Assembly (NCBI GenBank): GCA_016125045.1
Contig: WGML01000003.1
Span: 1 to 64,000 of the forward strand
Reading direction: 5' to 3'
Origin: a bacterium
GTDB lineage: Bacteria > Pseudomonadota > Alphaproteobacteria > Caulobacterales > Hyphomonadaceae
Length of the DNA: 64,000 bases
Shown here: positions 8,502-18,061 of the stretch, in pieces
How the letters are laid out: every line of letters begins with the position of its first letter
Numbering within the stretch: position 1 is the stretch's first letter
Made by a program: the position numbers and the translations under genes
The notes under the pieces: model-generated
What the model saw: the letters and a program-made list of their open reading frames with translations, nothing else
Told to the model about the DNA's origin: nothing
Database searches by the model: none

Positions 8502-9633
8502 CCTTCGGACGATCCGCGTCGACCTCGCCGAACGCGGCTATGACATTCTGATCGGGCAAGGCCTGCTCCGGACCGCGGGCGACCTGATCCGCCCGCTGCT
8601 GAGGCGTCCACGGCTGTTCGTGATCGCCGACGCGCGGGTCGCGGCGCTGCACCTGCCGACCCTTCAGGCGAGCCTTGAAGCAGCGGACGTGCGGATGGAT
8701 GTCGTCAGCGTCGCGCCCGGAGAGGGGTCGAAATCCTTCGCGCAGCTCGAAGCCGTGCTCGATTCGCTGATTGAGGCCGGGGCAGAGCGTCAGGACATGA
8801 TCGCGGCGTTCGGCGGCGGGGTGATCGGCGATCTCGCGGGCCTCGCCGCCGCTCTCCTGAAGCGCGGTGTGCGGTTCGTGCAGATCCCCACGACGCTGCT
8901 GGCGCAGGTCGACAGCTCGGTCGGCGGCAAGACGGCGGTGAATTCGCGCGCGGGGAAGAATCTTGTCGGGGTCTTTCATCAGCCCTCGCTGGTGCTTGCG
9001 GACCTTTCACTCCTCGCGACCCTGCCGGCGCGTGAACTCGCGGCGGGCCTCGCAGAGGTGGTGAAGTACGCGCTGATCGATGATGCGCCGTTCTTCGAGC
9101 GCCTCTGGGCGAGCGCGTCGGCCCTGCGCGCGGGCGACGCCGGGGCGCTCGGCGATGCGGTGGCGACCTCCTGCGCGGCGAAGGCCCGCATCGTCGCGGC
9201 CGATGAGACCGAGCAGGGCGTGCGGGCGCTGCTCAATCTCGGACACACATTCGCGCATGCGCTGGAGCGCGCAAACGGCTACGCCGACACGCTGCTGCAT
9301 GGCGAGGCGGTGGCCTGCGGCCTGGTGCTGGCGGCGCGGTTCTCGGCGAAACTCGGCCTTGCGCCGGCGTCGGATGCGGCGCGGACCGAGGAGCTGCTTT
9401 CGGAGCTGGGCCTTGCAACGCGGCTCGCCGACCTGCCGGGCGCGCCGCACGATCCGGACGCTCTGACCGCCCACATGGCGCATGACAAGAAGGCGCGGGA
9501 CGGCAAGCTCACCCTGATTCTGACGCGCGGCGTCGGCCAGTCCTTCATCGCGCCCGATGTCGATGCGGATGCGGTGAGGCGGTTCCTGAAGGAAGAGGTG
9601 CAACGCCCCGCGCTCAAGGAGGCCGCCGGATGA
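8491..9633 (+). CDS. aroB: 3-dehydroquinate synthase
   Basis: A 380-residue NAD- and metal-dependent enzyme converting DAHP to 3-dehydroquinate, the second step of the shikimate pathway. The NAD-binding GGGVIGDLAG block, the PTTLLAQVDSSVGGKTAVN signature, and the metal ligands (E of the GLAEVVKYALI block, H of LNLGHTFAHALE, H of LLHGEAVACG) are all present. ATG 8491 overlaps the aroK stop and uses AAGGAA inside aroK, so it is translationally coupled. The following LuxR-type gene overlaps its stop codon. Confidence 0.96.
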   Translation: MAGDLRTIRVDLAERGYDILIGQGLLRTAGDLIRPLLRRPRLFVIADARVAALHLPTLQASLEAADVRMDVVSVAPGEGSKSFAQLEAVLDSLIEAGAERQDMIAAFGGGVIGDLAGLAAALLKRGVRFVQIPTTLLAQVDSSVGGKTAVNSRAGKNLVGVFHQPSLVLADLSLLATLPARELAAGLAEVVKYALIDDAPFFERLWASASALRAGDAGALGDAVATSCAAKARIVAADETEQGVRALLNLGHTFAHALERANGYADTLLHGEAVACGLVLAARFSAKLGLAPASDAARTEELLSELGLATRLADLPGAPHDPDALTAHMAHDKKARDGKLTLILTRGVGQSFIAPDVDADAVRRFLKEEVQRPALKEAAG

Positions 9634-10379
9634 TGACGGAGGCGCAACGCACCTTCGAATTTGCGATGAACGCATCCACGATCCCGAGCCGTGCGAGCCT
9701 GACGGCGGCGTTCCAGCGCCTCGTGGAGCCGATCGGCGGCCGCGGCTTCGCCGCGCTGTTCATGAGCGGGGCGGGCCATGATGCGCGCATCATCAGCACG
9801 GTCGACAAGCTGCCGCCGGGATGGGCCGGAACCTATCTGACCAATGATTTCGAGAGCGATGACGCGGTGTTTCAGTCAGCCTTGCGACGCGGCGTGAGGG
9901 GCTATTGGGATGAGCATGTCGCGTCGATATCGCTGCACAGGTCCGCCGAACGGGTGATGGGAGCGACGCGCGAATTCGGGCTGCGCGACGGTTATACGAG
10001 CCGGGTGCTGCTGGATGACGGCGGCGTCGCGGTGGCGATGGTCTATGGCGAGCAGCTCGACCGCAGCCCGAAGGCGCGCACGCTGCTCCATTGGGGGGCG
10101 CACATCTTCGCCAATCGCGGGGCCGCGCTCGCCGCCTGGCGGCTGAAGCCGAAACGCGCTGCCGTAGAGCGTGTGCGGGCGGGGCCGGAACTCACCGAAA
10201 AACAGCTTCAGGTGCTGCTGCTGCGGGCCAAGGGAGCCTCGAACAAGTCCGTCGCCGAACAGCTTCAGGTGACCGAAAAGACGGTCGAGGCGCATGTCAA
10301 CGCGATCATGACCCGCCTTGGCGCCCGCAACATGATCGATGCGGTTCGCATCGCCTGTGAGCTCGGCTGGGTGGGCTGA
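9630..10379 (+). CDS. LuxR-family regulator with autoinducer-binding domain (LuxR solo)
   Basis: A 249-residue quorum-type regulator. The N-terminal ligand domain (about 20-165) keeps the TraR/LuxR pocket residues at exact spacing: Trp65, Tyr69, Asp78, Trp93 and Gly121 correspond to W57, Y61, D70, W85 and G113. The usual proline after the aspartate is Ala79. The C-terminal LuxR HTH spans about 186-245 (ELTEKQLQVLLLRAKGASNKSVAEQL is the core, followed by TVEAHVNAIM). No LuxI-type synthase lies in the window. It overlaps the aroB stop (ATGA), so it is translated as part of the aro operon. The ligand is inferred to be an acyl-homoserine lactone or mimic. Confidence 0.85.
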   Translation: MMTEAQRTFEFAMNASTIPSRASLTAAFQRLVEPIGGRGFAALFMSGAGHDARIISTVDKLPPGWAGTYLTNDFESDDAVFQSALRRGVRGYWDEHVASISLHRSAERVMGATREFGLRDGYTSRVLLDDGGVAVAMVYGEQLDRSPKARTLLHWGAHIFANRGAALAAWRLKPKRAAVERVRAGPELTEKQLQVLLLRAKGASNKSVAEQLQVTEKTVEAHVNAIMTRLGARNMIDAVRIACELGWVG

Positions 10380-10703
10380 CGCTGAGGGCGCTCGTGCAGG
10401 GCGCGCGATTCCCCGGGGCCCGTCACCGCAGCTTCAAGACAAAATCAGGGTTAACCCCAATAGGCTGATCGACGGAGCACTGGATAATCGGCGGCTTGGG
10501 GGGGCTGATGGGCGACCCTCGGCCCTGGGCGGCGCGGCGGCTGCATCCCCCCGGCCGCCGCGTTGTCCATCATGTGCGTTCGCGCCGCGAACACGTGATC
10601 CCTTGCGAGTGTTCCCTTTCGAGCGATCGCCTCCTTGTGATCCTGGCCTTGCGATAGGACGGTGTGGGGCCTGATCCGTGACGCCCGATCTTTGGGGCCC
10701 CGC
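10380..10703. other. Gap between luxR-type gene and bolA, with a hairpin at 10569-10599
   Basis: No supported gene. An inverted repeat ATCATGTG/CACGTGAT (one G-U pair) closes over an inner stem TTCGC/GCGAA at 10569-10599, and the region is otherwise rich in G and C runs. It could be a bidirectional transcription end between the convergent luxR-type and bolA genes, or a small structured RNA. I could not match it to 4.5S, 6S or tmRNA. Confidence 0.4.
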
Positions 10704-10973
10704 TCAGACAAGCTCGATCGCGAGCGCGTGGAGCCCCGCGGTGAATTCGGCGGCGAGCGCCCGGTTGATCCTGCGGTGGGCGTCGACCCGCGACAATCCG
10801 CCGAGAGACGCCGCGCCAATTCTGATGCGGAAATGCGTCTCTCCCTCCGGCCGCGCGCCCGCATGACCGGCGTGCAGCCGGGATTCATCTTCAACCACGA
10901 GTTCGTGCGGTGAAAATTCTTCAGTCAAAGCCCAGCGGATCCGGTCCGCGCGGTTTGTCAATTCTTGCCGCAT
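10704..10973 (-). CDS. bolA: BolA family protein
   Basis: About 89 residues (or 93 from ATG 10985). The class II KH-like fold is shown by the signature blocks FSPHELVVEDES, HAGHAG (histidines used for Fe-S or glutaredoxin partnering), GETHFRI and the SRVDAHRRINRALA helix ending GLHALAIELV. BolA proteins act with monothiol glutaredoxins in iron regulation and morphology. The gene is divergent from the J-domain protein; this pair is a conserved arrangement in alphaproteobacteria. It should be cytoplasmic. Confidence 0.93.
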   Translation of the reverse strand: MRQELTNRADRIRWALTEEFSPHELVVEDESRLHAGHAGARPEGETHFRIRIGAASLGGLSRVDAHRRINRALAAEFTAGLHALAIELV

Positions 10974-10988
10974 TAACTTGTACATCCC

Positions 10989-11645
10989 ATGATCGAACGC
11001 ATGTCGTTCGCTGAAGATTATGTCGGCGGATATCGCGTCAAATTCGTTGATGTCCGCATCAAGCCGCCGGGGGGGAAACGCGCCGCCCCGGGCGCCGACG
11101 CACGCCAAAAGCGATGTGACCACAAGGGCTGCGACGAGGTGGGCGACTGTCCGGCCCCGCGCCACCCGTCGTCCCTCGGCGCCCCGCAGGAGACGCACCA
11201 TTTCTTCTGCCGCAGACACGCGGCCGAGTACAATCAGAGTTTCGACTTCTTCGACGGCATGACCGAATCCGAAGTGAAGGCGTTTCAGGCCTCCGCGACC
11301 TGGGGCCACAAACCCACCTGGAGATTTGGATCGGGACCGATGGGCGGCGCGCGGTCAGCCGCGGCGCACGACCCGAAACGCTGGAAGGGCCGCGCCTGGT
11401 TCGATCCGTCCGCCGAGGCTCCAGCTCCGGAGCCCAAGGAGAAGGAGCGCACGCGGCTCGAAGGCAAGGCGTTCGACGAACTCCACCTCGCGCATTCCTC
11501 GACACCGCAGCAGGTGCGCGACCGGTTCGCCGAGCTGGTGAAGCGCTTCCATCCGGATTCCAATGGCGGCGACCGCAGCATGGAGCACAAGCTTTCCGGC
11601 GTCGTGCGCGCCTTCCGGACGCTGAAGGCCGCGGGCCTCGCCTAG
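10989..11645 (+). CDS. J-domain (DnaJ-like) protein
   Basis: About 218 residues (214 if ATG 11001 is used). A cysteine/histidine cluster in the first third (CDHKGCDEVGDC, then FFCRRHAAEYN) is probably a zinc site. The C-terminal J-like domain (about 155-218) has the HPD motif in KRFHPDSNGGD and the following helix. Proteins of this layout are Hsp70 co-chaperone candidates encoded next to bolA and cobS in many alphaproteobacteria. Here cobS lies 5.3 kb downstream, separated by a caspase, a desaturase and a PQQ dehydrogenase, suggesting insertion of unrelated genes into the ancestral neighbourhood. Confidence 0.88.
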   Translation: MIERMSFAEDYVGGYRVKFVDVRIKPPGGKRAAPGADARQKRCDHKGCDEVGDCPAPRHPSSLGAPQETHHFFCRRHAAEYNQSFDFFDGMTESEVKAFQASATWGHKPTWRFGSGPMGGARSAAAHDPKRWKGRAWFDPSAEAPAPEPKEKERTRLEGKAFDELHLAHSSTPQQVRDRFAELVKRFHPDSNGGDRSMEHKLSGVVRAFRTLKAAGLA

Positions 11646-11709
11646 GCGGCGCGATTGGGCTTGCGGCCCGGCGCTCGCTTGAGCATGCTCTGCCCTCTCA
11701 GGTCGGGGG

Positions 11710-13689
11710 GTGATCGTGCGGCATTGGTTCGGATGGCTGTTTTCGTTCGTGCTGCTGGTTGTGTGTCTTGGCGAGGACAACCCCGCAGAGGCGCAAACGC
11801 CATCCTCCAAGGTCGCCCTTGTCATCGGCAACGGAACCTATGTTCATGCGGGTTCGCTGAAGAATGCGTCGGCTGACGCCCGGCTCTTGAGCAAAACCCT
11901 GACTGACATGGGATTTTCAGTCACCACGGTCCTGGACGCCGACAAACGGACCTTCGAGACAACTCTGCGCACCTTCGCTCGCACCGCGGACGCCGCCGGA
12001 GTCGCCGTGGTCTATTTTGCGGGCCATGGCATTGAGGTTGGCGGGTTGAACTACCTCATCCCGACGGACGCGGTCCTTTCGAGTGAACGCGATCTGAGTT
12101 TCGAGGCTATCGCGCTTGACGTCGTGCTCGAGGCGGTCGCGGAGACAAGGGGTTTGAAGTTGGTGATGCTGGACGCATGCCGCGACAATCCGTTCCGGTC
12201 GCGCATGAGACGGCTCACCAACAGCCGGTCGAGCACCGTGTCGCAGGGTTTGGCCGAGGTCGATGTATCGGGGGCGCTGGTTCTTTACGCCGCTCGGGCG
12301 GGCACCACCGCGTCAGATGGAATAGGCGATAACAGCCCATTCGCGGAAGCATTGGCGCGACGTCTGCCGAGGCCAGGCGTGGATGTGAGGCTTCTGGTCG
12401 GACAGGTGCGTGATGACGTTTTGGCGGCGACGGCGGATGCTCAAGAGCCCTTCAGCTACGGCAGCCTGCCGGGTGTGGCGCTCACCCTCGTCGATGGGCC
12501 GGGCGAGACAGGCTTCGGCGTGAGCGTCGGCGACCCCGCGGAAGCAAGCGAACTTGCGCTTTGGAGAGAAGCCCTCGCGGTCGATTCGCTTGAGGCCTAC
12601 CTCGACTATCTTCGGCAATATCCAAAGGGGCGTTTCGCCGTGGTGGCGCAGTCCCGTCTAGATCGCCTTCGTGCACGGTTGCAGGCATCCCTGCCCCAGC
12701 CGCTACAAGTGCTGCAAGCGCGTGGATTTCTCCCGGCTCCAGAAAGCCTGTTCAGCGCGATCCAAGCAGGCGACCTAGAAGCGCTGGCGGCTTTCAGCAA
12801 GCTTCCAAACAAGACCGCGCTCATGATCTCGGCTCTGAACCTAACAGGGGATCGAGGTCAGAACCGATTCCGGGTTCATCTTGAGACCACGCGAAGTGCC
12901 GAAGTCGAGGCCGTCGTCAAGGCGCTCGCGCAGTTCACCCTGCCTCCGGATCTGGCGGTTGTCGACGTGGCGCTCAATCGGTTGGATGCGGTCAGCAACC
13001 GGATCGACGTGGAGTTTCGATCGACGCTGCTGTCCAGGGCCTACGCGGCGAACAATGCGTGGGCGTTTAGGGCGATGCTGTCGAGTAGAGTGTCAACGAC
13101 CGTCATCGTGGAGCTCGGCGACTGGGGCGTCAACGCATACAGCACGCTCCAGCCCTGGCGGATGTTGCGTGATCTGGGAGCGCCCGGCGAGCTTGCGGTG
13201 TCGATCGCCGATCTACTTGCCCGGCGACGAAGCTATGGGGTGCTGCTGACGGACGAAGCGCTTGAACGGTCGAGTGGCAGACTCACCGGGGGAGAGGAAA
13301 ACGGGCGGGCGGATCATCGTCAGCTGCCGGAAGACCTAAAGGCGCGCTTTGCCCCACAGCCGTCGATCGCGAATGATGTGGCCTGGTATTGCACCGCGGA
13401 CGCCCGAACGCAGCGCGGTCTGTGCGATGAGCTGTTGAGAAATCCCGCGCTTGTACGCGCGAAGTATAAGGGCACTTTCGACCAATTCGAGATAAAGAGT
13501 TATCTTGGCGACTTGGATGGGTTCGCCTATTTCGTGATCTCGCCGATTGGGTCTGATCGGCCGGGTTATTTTAGCATTTTTCTGGCTCGAGGCAGGCTGC
13601 CTTTGAACGAGCTTGAAATGTACCTCCACTCTTCATCGGGTGGGAGTAGCGGATATTGGGACCCAGTGGTGATTTCGCGTGTCGAGTGA
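11710..13689 (+). CDS. Caspase-family (peptidase C14) exported protein
   Basis: A 659-residue protein with a GTG start and a signal peptide ending near PAEAQ (residues 25-29). The p20 half (34-165) begins VALVIGNGTY and has catalytic His106 (YFAGHGIEVGG) and Cys157 (LDACRDNPF). The p10 half (188-255) has YAARAGTTASDG, NSPFAEAL and the VRDDVLAAT...QEPF ending. A linker with YLDYLRQYPKGRFA follows (about 297-310), then a 330-residue C-terminal region I do not recognise. Bacterial caspase homologues cleave after basic residues and several take part in programmed cell death; the target here is unknown. The linker recurs in the TIR protein at 36.7 kb. Confidence 0.85.
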   Translation: MIVRHWFGWLFSFVLLVVCLGEDNPAEAQTPSSKVALVIGNGTYVHAGSLKNASADARLLSKTLTDMGFSVTTVLDADKRTFETTLRTFARTADAAGVAVVYFAGHGIEVGGLNYLIPTDAVLSSERDLSFEAIALDVVLEAVAETRGLKLVMLDACRDNPFRSRMRRLTNSRSSTVSQGLAEVDVSGALVLYAARAGTTASDGIGDNSPFAEALARRLPRPGVDVRLLVGQVRDDVLAATADAQEPFSYGSLPGVALTLVDGPGETGFGVSVGDPAEASELALWREALAVDSLEAYLDYLRQYPKGRFAVVAQSRLDRLRARLQASLPQPLQVLQARGFLPAPESLFSAIQAGDLEALAAFSKLPNKTALMISALNLTGDRGQNRFRVHLETTRSAEVEAVVKALAQFTLPPDLAVVDVALNRLDAVSNRIDVEFRSTLLSRAYAANNAWAFRAMLSSRVSTTVIVELGDWGVNAYSTLQPWRMLRDLGAPGELAVSIADLLARRRSYGVLLTDEALERSSGRLTGGEENGRADHRQLPEDLKARFAPQPSIANDVAWYCTADARTQRGLCDELLRNPALVRAKYKGTFDQFEIKSYLGDLDGFAYFVISPIGSDRPGYFSIFLARGRLPLNELEMYLHSSSGGSSGYWDPVVISRVE

Positions 13690-13727
13690 CACGAGGGCCT
13701 GAAACCGCCTCGCTTAGGCGGAGTGTT

Positions 13728-14669
13728 TCAGGCGGGGCGGCTGGTGGCGAGGTCCAGGACCTCGCGATACCCGTGCGCGATCGTCATGCGGGAGGTCTCA
13801 CCCTTCTCGCGCAGCAGGGCGTGCAGCCGTTCGAGATTGTAGCAGGGCACGTGCATGAAGGCGTGGTGCTCGGCATGGAAGTGCACCCAGAACGGTGCGA
13901 TGAACAGGCGCTCGAGCGGGCCGGCGAGCGTCGTGCGGGCATGGGAGAGCGGGTCCTCCGTCACCCCGACGATGGCGTGCTCGGCGATGTTGCGAACGCG
14001 CGTGACGAGCGGCAGCCAGGTGGCCATGGGCACGATCCACAGGGCGGGCCACACCCACCAGTAGTCGAAGGCGGAAAGCGCCGCGATCGCCGCCCCGTTG
14101 ACGATCCAGAAGCGCAGCCCCGGACGGTCGGCGACGCGCGCAGGCTTCGGCCGCTCGCCCTTCAGACGCAGCGCCATGTTGGACAGGAAGGGCTGGATCC
14201 GCTGCTTGAAGAAGGTCTGTCCGGTGAGATCGCGGACCGCCTTGCGGCGGAAACTCTCCCGCGTCACCGGGAACGGCCGGGAGAGGACGAGGTCGGGGTC
14301 CTCCGGCTGTTCGGTGAATTTGTGGTGGGTGAGATGATAGGGCCGGTAACGGCGGAGGCTGCCGCCGATGGCGGCCGAACAGAACCAGTCGGCGAGCCAG
14401 TCGTTGAGCCTGAGGTTGGCGTGCAGGGCGCCGTGGGCGGCGTCATGCTCCAGCACGGCGAGGCCGAGCTGACGCGCGCCGATCAGCATCACGGCGAGCA
14501 GATAGGTGGCGGGGTTCGGAAACAGGATGAACAGCGAGCCGGCGCCGATGATGACCGTCCAGGCCGACAGGATGAGGGCCGGCCCCCGCCACCATGAGCG
14601 CCGGGACACCGACGCCCACTCGTCGGCGGTGAAGATCGTTTTGGGGTCGAGGCGGGCGACAGCTGGCAT
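13728..14669 (-). CDS. Membrane fatty-acid desaturase family protein
   Basis: A 313-residue integral membrane di-iron enzyme. The three histidine boxes are present in order: HDAAH (about residue 74), HLTHH (about 112) and HAEHH (about 267). Hydrophobic spans lie at about 30-70, 187-225 and near the first box. These proteins introduce double bonds or hydroxyls into acyl chains, or act on carotenoids; the substrate is not determined. It is convergent with the caspase gene and separated by 38 bp. No paired ferredoxin or reductase is adjacent. Confidence 0.88.
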   Translation of the reverse strand: MPAVARLDPKTIFTADEWASVSRRSWWRGPALILSAWTVIIGAGSLFILFPNPATYLLAVMLIGARQLGLAVLEHDAAHGALHANLRLNDWLADWFCSAAIGGSLRRYRPYHLTHHKFTEQPEDPDLVLSRPFPVTRESFRRKAVRDLTGQTFFKQRIQPFLSNMALRLKGERPKPARVADRPGLRFWIVNGAAIAALSAFDYWWVWPALWIVPMATWLPLVTRVRNIAEHAIVGVTEDPLSHARTTLAGPLERLFIAPFWVHFHAEHHAFMHVPCYNLERLHALLREKGETSRMTIAHGYREVLDLATSRPA

Positions 14670-14716
14670 GACGGGACACTAGCAGATTTCAGGCCGCCGG
14701 ATGAAGAGGCGTGTGG

Positions 14717-16810
14717 TTACTCCGGCAGCGCGTAGGCGACGACGTAATCTCCCATCGGCGAGGGGAAGGAGCCGTAGCCTCCTGCAGCGACGACGACATA
14801 TTGTCGGCCCTTCCATTCATAGGTCATCGGTGTGGCCTGGCTGCTGGCGGGCAGGTCCGTTTTCCAGAGTTCCTCCCCCGTCTCCACATCGAAGGCGCGC
14901 AGATAACTGTCAAAGGTCGCCGTCAGAAACACGACCCCTCCGGCAGTGACCATCGGGCCGCCCAGATTCGGGGTCCCCAAGGGGAGATCAATGCCTGCGG
15001 GCGCTACGTTTCGGGTCGATCCGATCGGCCGCCGCCAGACGATCTCACCTGACTCCAGATTTATCGCGGCGAGGACGCCCCAGGGTGGCGGCGCACAAGG
15101 CAGGCCAAGCGGCGACACCAGGATTTCGCGCGTCATCGCATAAGGAGCGCCGTCCTGTGGTCCGATCTCGGCGTCGTGCAGGACTTCGGCGACCGCCTCG
15201 ATCTCGTCGGACGGCACAAGGGAGATCATCTGTGCGAGGTTGCTCATGTTCACGATCATGAGGTTTCTCGACGGGTCGAAGGCCGATCCGCCCCAGTTGG
15301 CGCCGCCGCCGGTGAACGGCCTGACGATTGTTCCAAGGTGGTCGCCCGTCCGAACCGTGATCGGCGTGAACAGTCCTTCCGACCTCGCGCGCCTGATCAA
15401 TTCCGAGCACGCGGCCTTGTCGAAGCCCGTGATGCCGAACGCATCGGAAGGCTTCAGCCCCGCAGGAACGATGGGCGGCGTAGCGGTTGGGAAAGGTTGC
15501 GTCGCAGACAGCGTTTCGCCGGGAGCCGGATCTTGGGGCGTGGGCCGCTCTTCCACGGGCAGGAACGGTGCGCCGGATTGGCGGTCGAGGACAAACACCA
15601 GTCCGGTCTTGGTGGTCTGGGCGACGACATCATGCCTGCGCCCATCCTTCCAGACGGAATAGAGACCTGGCTGGGACGGCAGGTCGTAGTCCCAGACGTC
15701 GTGATGGACGGTCTGAAAGCTCCAGATCAGCGCGCCCGACCGCGCATCAAGCGCCACGACGGAGTTCGCGTGGCGATTGTCGCCGGGGCGGAGCCCTCCG
15801 AAGAAGTCGGGGCTGGGGCTTGAGGTCGGCAGGATGACCCAGCCTCGCTCCGGGTCCGTCGACATCACGGACCAGACATTCGAATGACCCACTGAAGCCG
15901 TGGATCCTGGCCCCCAGGTTGCGCTTGCAGGATCTGACGCGTCCCTTGGGATCGGGTCAAAGCTCCACAACTCTGTTCCGTTGCGCGCATCAAACGCGCG
16001 AACGGTTCCCCGCGGCGCGTCCACCCGCACATTGTCTGATATCGCCGAACCGATGATGACGACATCATTGACGATCGCCGGGGGGGAGGTGATCTGATGC
16101 TCCCCGGGCCACCGCAGATCAATGCTGGAAGGCGATGATACCTCGCCGTCGGCGCCGAAGTCTGCGCAGCGCCGGCCGGTAGCGGCGTCGAGGGCGATCA
16201 GCCTTGCGTCATTCGTCGCCATGAAGATCCGAGCGGCGCACGGTGAGGCGGGATCGGCGGCGGCGGGATCGCGCCAGAAAGCAACTCCGCGGCAGACGAA
16301 TTGATTGGCGGGACGCATGCCCGCATCTATCTGCGCATCGAACCGCCAGAGTTCCGCGCCGGTTTCCGGATCAATCGCAATCGCGTCGTTGAATGGCGAG
16401 CAGAGATGCAGACGCCCTTCGGCCAGGATCGGCGTCGCCTCAAACGCCGTGCGACCGATGACCGCCTCACGTCCTTCGAACGCGCGCGTGCGGTAGGTCC
16501 AGGCGGGTTCGAGATCCCGAACATTGTCGCGGGTTATCTGGGTGGCGGCGGAATAGCGGGCTCCGCCTGCGTCGCCGCCATAGGAGGGCCAGCCATCGCC
16601 GAGCTGGACTGGCGCTGCACCTTCAATGGGAGCGGCGCGGCCCTCGATGATCAGGCGGTCGCCGAAACCGAGCAGATACCAGACCGCCGATCCGCTTGCG
16701 ACAGCACCGACTGCGAGCACCGCAATCAACGCGACGCCCCACGCGAGGACTCTGACCACAGCGTTTCTCCAACCCAGAAGAGCGTTGAAGACCCCGCTTC
16801 GGATTAGCAC
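14717..16810 (-). CDS. PQQ-dependent membrane dehydrogenase (glucose/quinate dehydrogenase-like)
   Basis: A 697-residue quinoprotein with one N-terminal membrane span (about 17-48), shorter than the five-span anchor of E. coli Gcd. The propeller begins at [18 protein letters not shown] (about 73) and carries repeated tryptophan-docking motifs such as [44 protein letters not shown] and [10 protein letters not shown]. The [14 protein letters not shown] segment contains residues that bind PQQ and the catalytic base in this family. It oxidises a periplasmic sugar or alcohol and feeds electrons to ubiquinone. No PQQ synthesis genes are in the window. Codon use matches its neighbours. Confidence 0.88.
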   Translation of the reverse strand: MLIRSGVFNALLGWRNAVVRVLAWGVALIAVLAVGAVASGSAVWYLLGFGDRLIIEGRAAPIEGAAPVQLGDGWPSYGGDAGGARYSAATQITRDNVRDLEPAWTYRTRAFEGREAVIGRTAFEATPILAEGRLHLCSPFNDAIAIDPETGAELWRFDAQIDAGMRPANQFVCRGVAFWRDPAAADPASPCAARIFMATNDARLIALDAATGRRCADFGADGEVSSPSSIDLRWPGEHQITSPPAIVNDVVIIGSAISDNVRVDAPRGTVRAFDARNGTELWSFDPIPRDASDPASATWGPGSTASVGHSNVWSVMSTDPERGWVILPTSSPSPDFFGGLRPGDNRHANSVVALDARSGALIWSFQTVHHDVWDYDLPSQPGLYSVWKDGRRHDVVAQTTKTGLVFVLDRQSGAPFLPVEERPTPQDPAPGETLSATQPFPTATPPIVPAGLKPSDAFGITGFDKAACSELIRRARSEGLFTPITVRTGDHLGTIVRPFTGGGANWGGSAFDPSRNLMIVNMSNLAQMISLVPSDEIEAVAEVLHDAEIGPQDGAPYAMTREILVSPLGLPCAPPPWGVLAAINLESGEIVWRRPIGSTRNVAPAGIDLPLGTPNLGGPMVTAGGVVFLTATFDSYLRAFDVETGEELWKTDLPASSQATPMTYEWKGRQYVVVAAGGYGSFPSPMGDYVVAYALPE

Positions 16811-16944
16811 GGGCCGGTACGGGGCTCAACCGAAGGCGACGCCGCGAAGCAGGGCGCGGCGTTGCGCGCATTGCCTTCAGCGTCCGCGACCGCATATTGT
16901 CCGGCGAAAGCCTGCTCCTCCATGCTGAAAGCCCACCCAGACCG

Positions 16945-17961
16945 ATGCCAGCGAAACAATCCGACCGCCCAATCACGGCCGACGACGATCCGTTGAAGGA
17001 TCTGGAGCCGACCGCGCGGGTCGATCCCAAGGCGGTGTTCGGCGTGGACATGAACGGCGCGTGCCCGGCGTTCGCGGAGCGCACCCCCTACACACCGGAC
17101 CTCGACCCCGCCTACAAGTTCGATCCGCAGACCACCTCGGCGATCCTCGCGGGGTTCAAGTACAACCGCCGGGTGATGGTGCAGGGCTATCACGGCACCG
17201 GCAAGTCGACCCATATCGAGCAGGTCGCGGCGCGCCTCAACTGGCCGCTGATCCGCATCAATCTCGACAGCCATGTCAGCCGGATCGATCTCGTCGGCAA
17301 GGACGCGATCGTGCTGCGCGACGGCAAGCAGGTGACGGAGTTCCGCGAGGGGATTCTTCCCTGGGCCCTGCAGCGCCCGATCGCGCTCGTGTTCGACGAA
17401 TACGACGCCGGCCGGCCGGACGTGATGTTCGTGATCCAGCGGATTCTGGAGGCGTCGGGCCAGCTCACCCTGCTCGACCAGAACCGTGTGATGCGGCCGA
17501 ACCCGTGGTTCCGGCTGTTCTCGACCACGAACACGGTCGGCCTGGGCGACACGACCGGGCTGTATCACGGAACCCAGCAGCTCAATCAGGGGCAGATGGA
17601 CCGCTGGTCGATCGTGACCACGCTTAACTATCTCGAACACGACGCCGAGGTGGAGATCGTGCTGGCGAAGGCGCCGGAAATGGCGACGCCGGAGGGCCGC
17701 AAGACCGTGTCCTCCATGGTGCGCGTGGCGGACATGACCCGCAACGCCTTCGTCAATGGCGATATCTCGACCGTGATGAGCCCGCGGACCGTGATCACCT
17801 GGGCGGAGAACACGCAGATCTTCAATGATGTGGGTCAGGCCTTCCGCATGACCTTCGTCAACAAGTGCGACGAACTGGAACGGCCGCTGATCGCCGAATT
17901 CTACCAGCGGGCGTTCGGCCGCGAACTGCCGGAAAGCGCCGTGTTCGTTAAGGTTGCATAG
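16945..17961 (+). CDS. cobS: Cobaltochelatase subunit CobS (AAA+)
   Basis: About 338 residues from ATG 16945. It is the MoxR-type AAA+ ATPase subunit of the aerobic cobaltochelatase, which inserts Co(II) into hydrogenobyrinate a,c-diamide with CobT and CobN. Walker [10 protein letters not shown] (about 90-98), Walker [11 protein letters not shown] (about 147-156) and sensor-1 LFSTTNT are present. No CobN gene is in the window. Two unrelated-looking genes (dienelactone hydrolase and FAD monooxygenase) lie between cobS and cobT, which are usually adjacent. No cobalamin riboswitch was seen upstream. Confidence 0.95.
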   Translation: MPAKQSDRPITADDDPLKDLEPTARVDPKAVFGVDMNGACPAFAERTPYTPDLDPAYKFDPQTTSAILAGFKYNRRVMVQGYHGTGKSTHIEQVAARLNWPLIRINLDSHVSRIDLVGKDAIVLRDGKQVTEFREGILPWALQRPIALVFDEYDAGRPDVMFVIQRILEASGQLTLLDQNRVMRPNPWFRLFSTTNTVGLGDTTGLYHGTQQLNQGQMDRWSIVTTLNYLEHDAEVEIVLAKAPEMATPEGRKTVSSMVRVADMTRNAFVNGDISTVMSPRTVITWAENTQIFNDVGQAFRMTFVNKCDELERPLIAEFYQRAFGRELPESAVFVKVA

Positions 17962-18061
17962 GCCGCGCACGCGCCTCCTCAACATCGCCACAAACCCGAT
18001 CTACGCCGGCCGTCCGGTGCAGGCGTGAGCCTGCCGTCAACCGCAACGGAGACAGACGAAG

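Noticed and set aside
10380-10703. 4.5S RNA, 6S RNA or tmRNA in the gap before bolA
   Set aside because: The conserved SRP loop, a tag-peptide frame and a 6S-type long stem are not visible; only one local hairpin is.
16811-16944. Cobalamin riboswitch before cobS
   Set aside because: The region is short and I cannot see the B12-box or the expected multi-stem structure.
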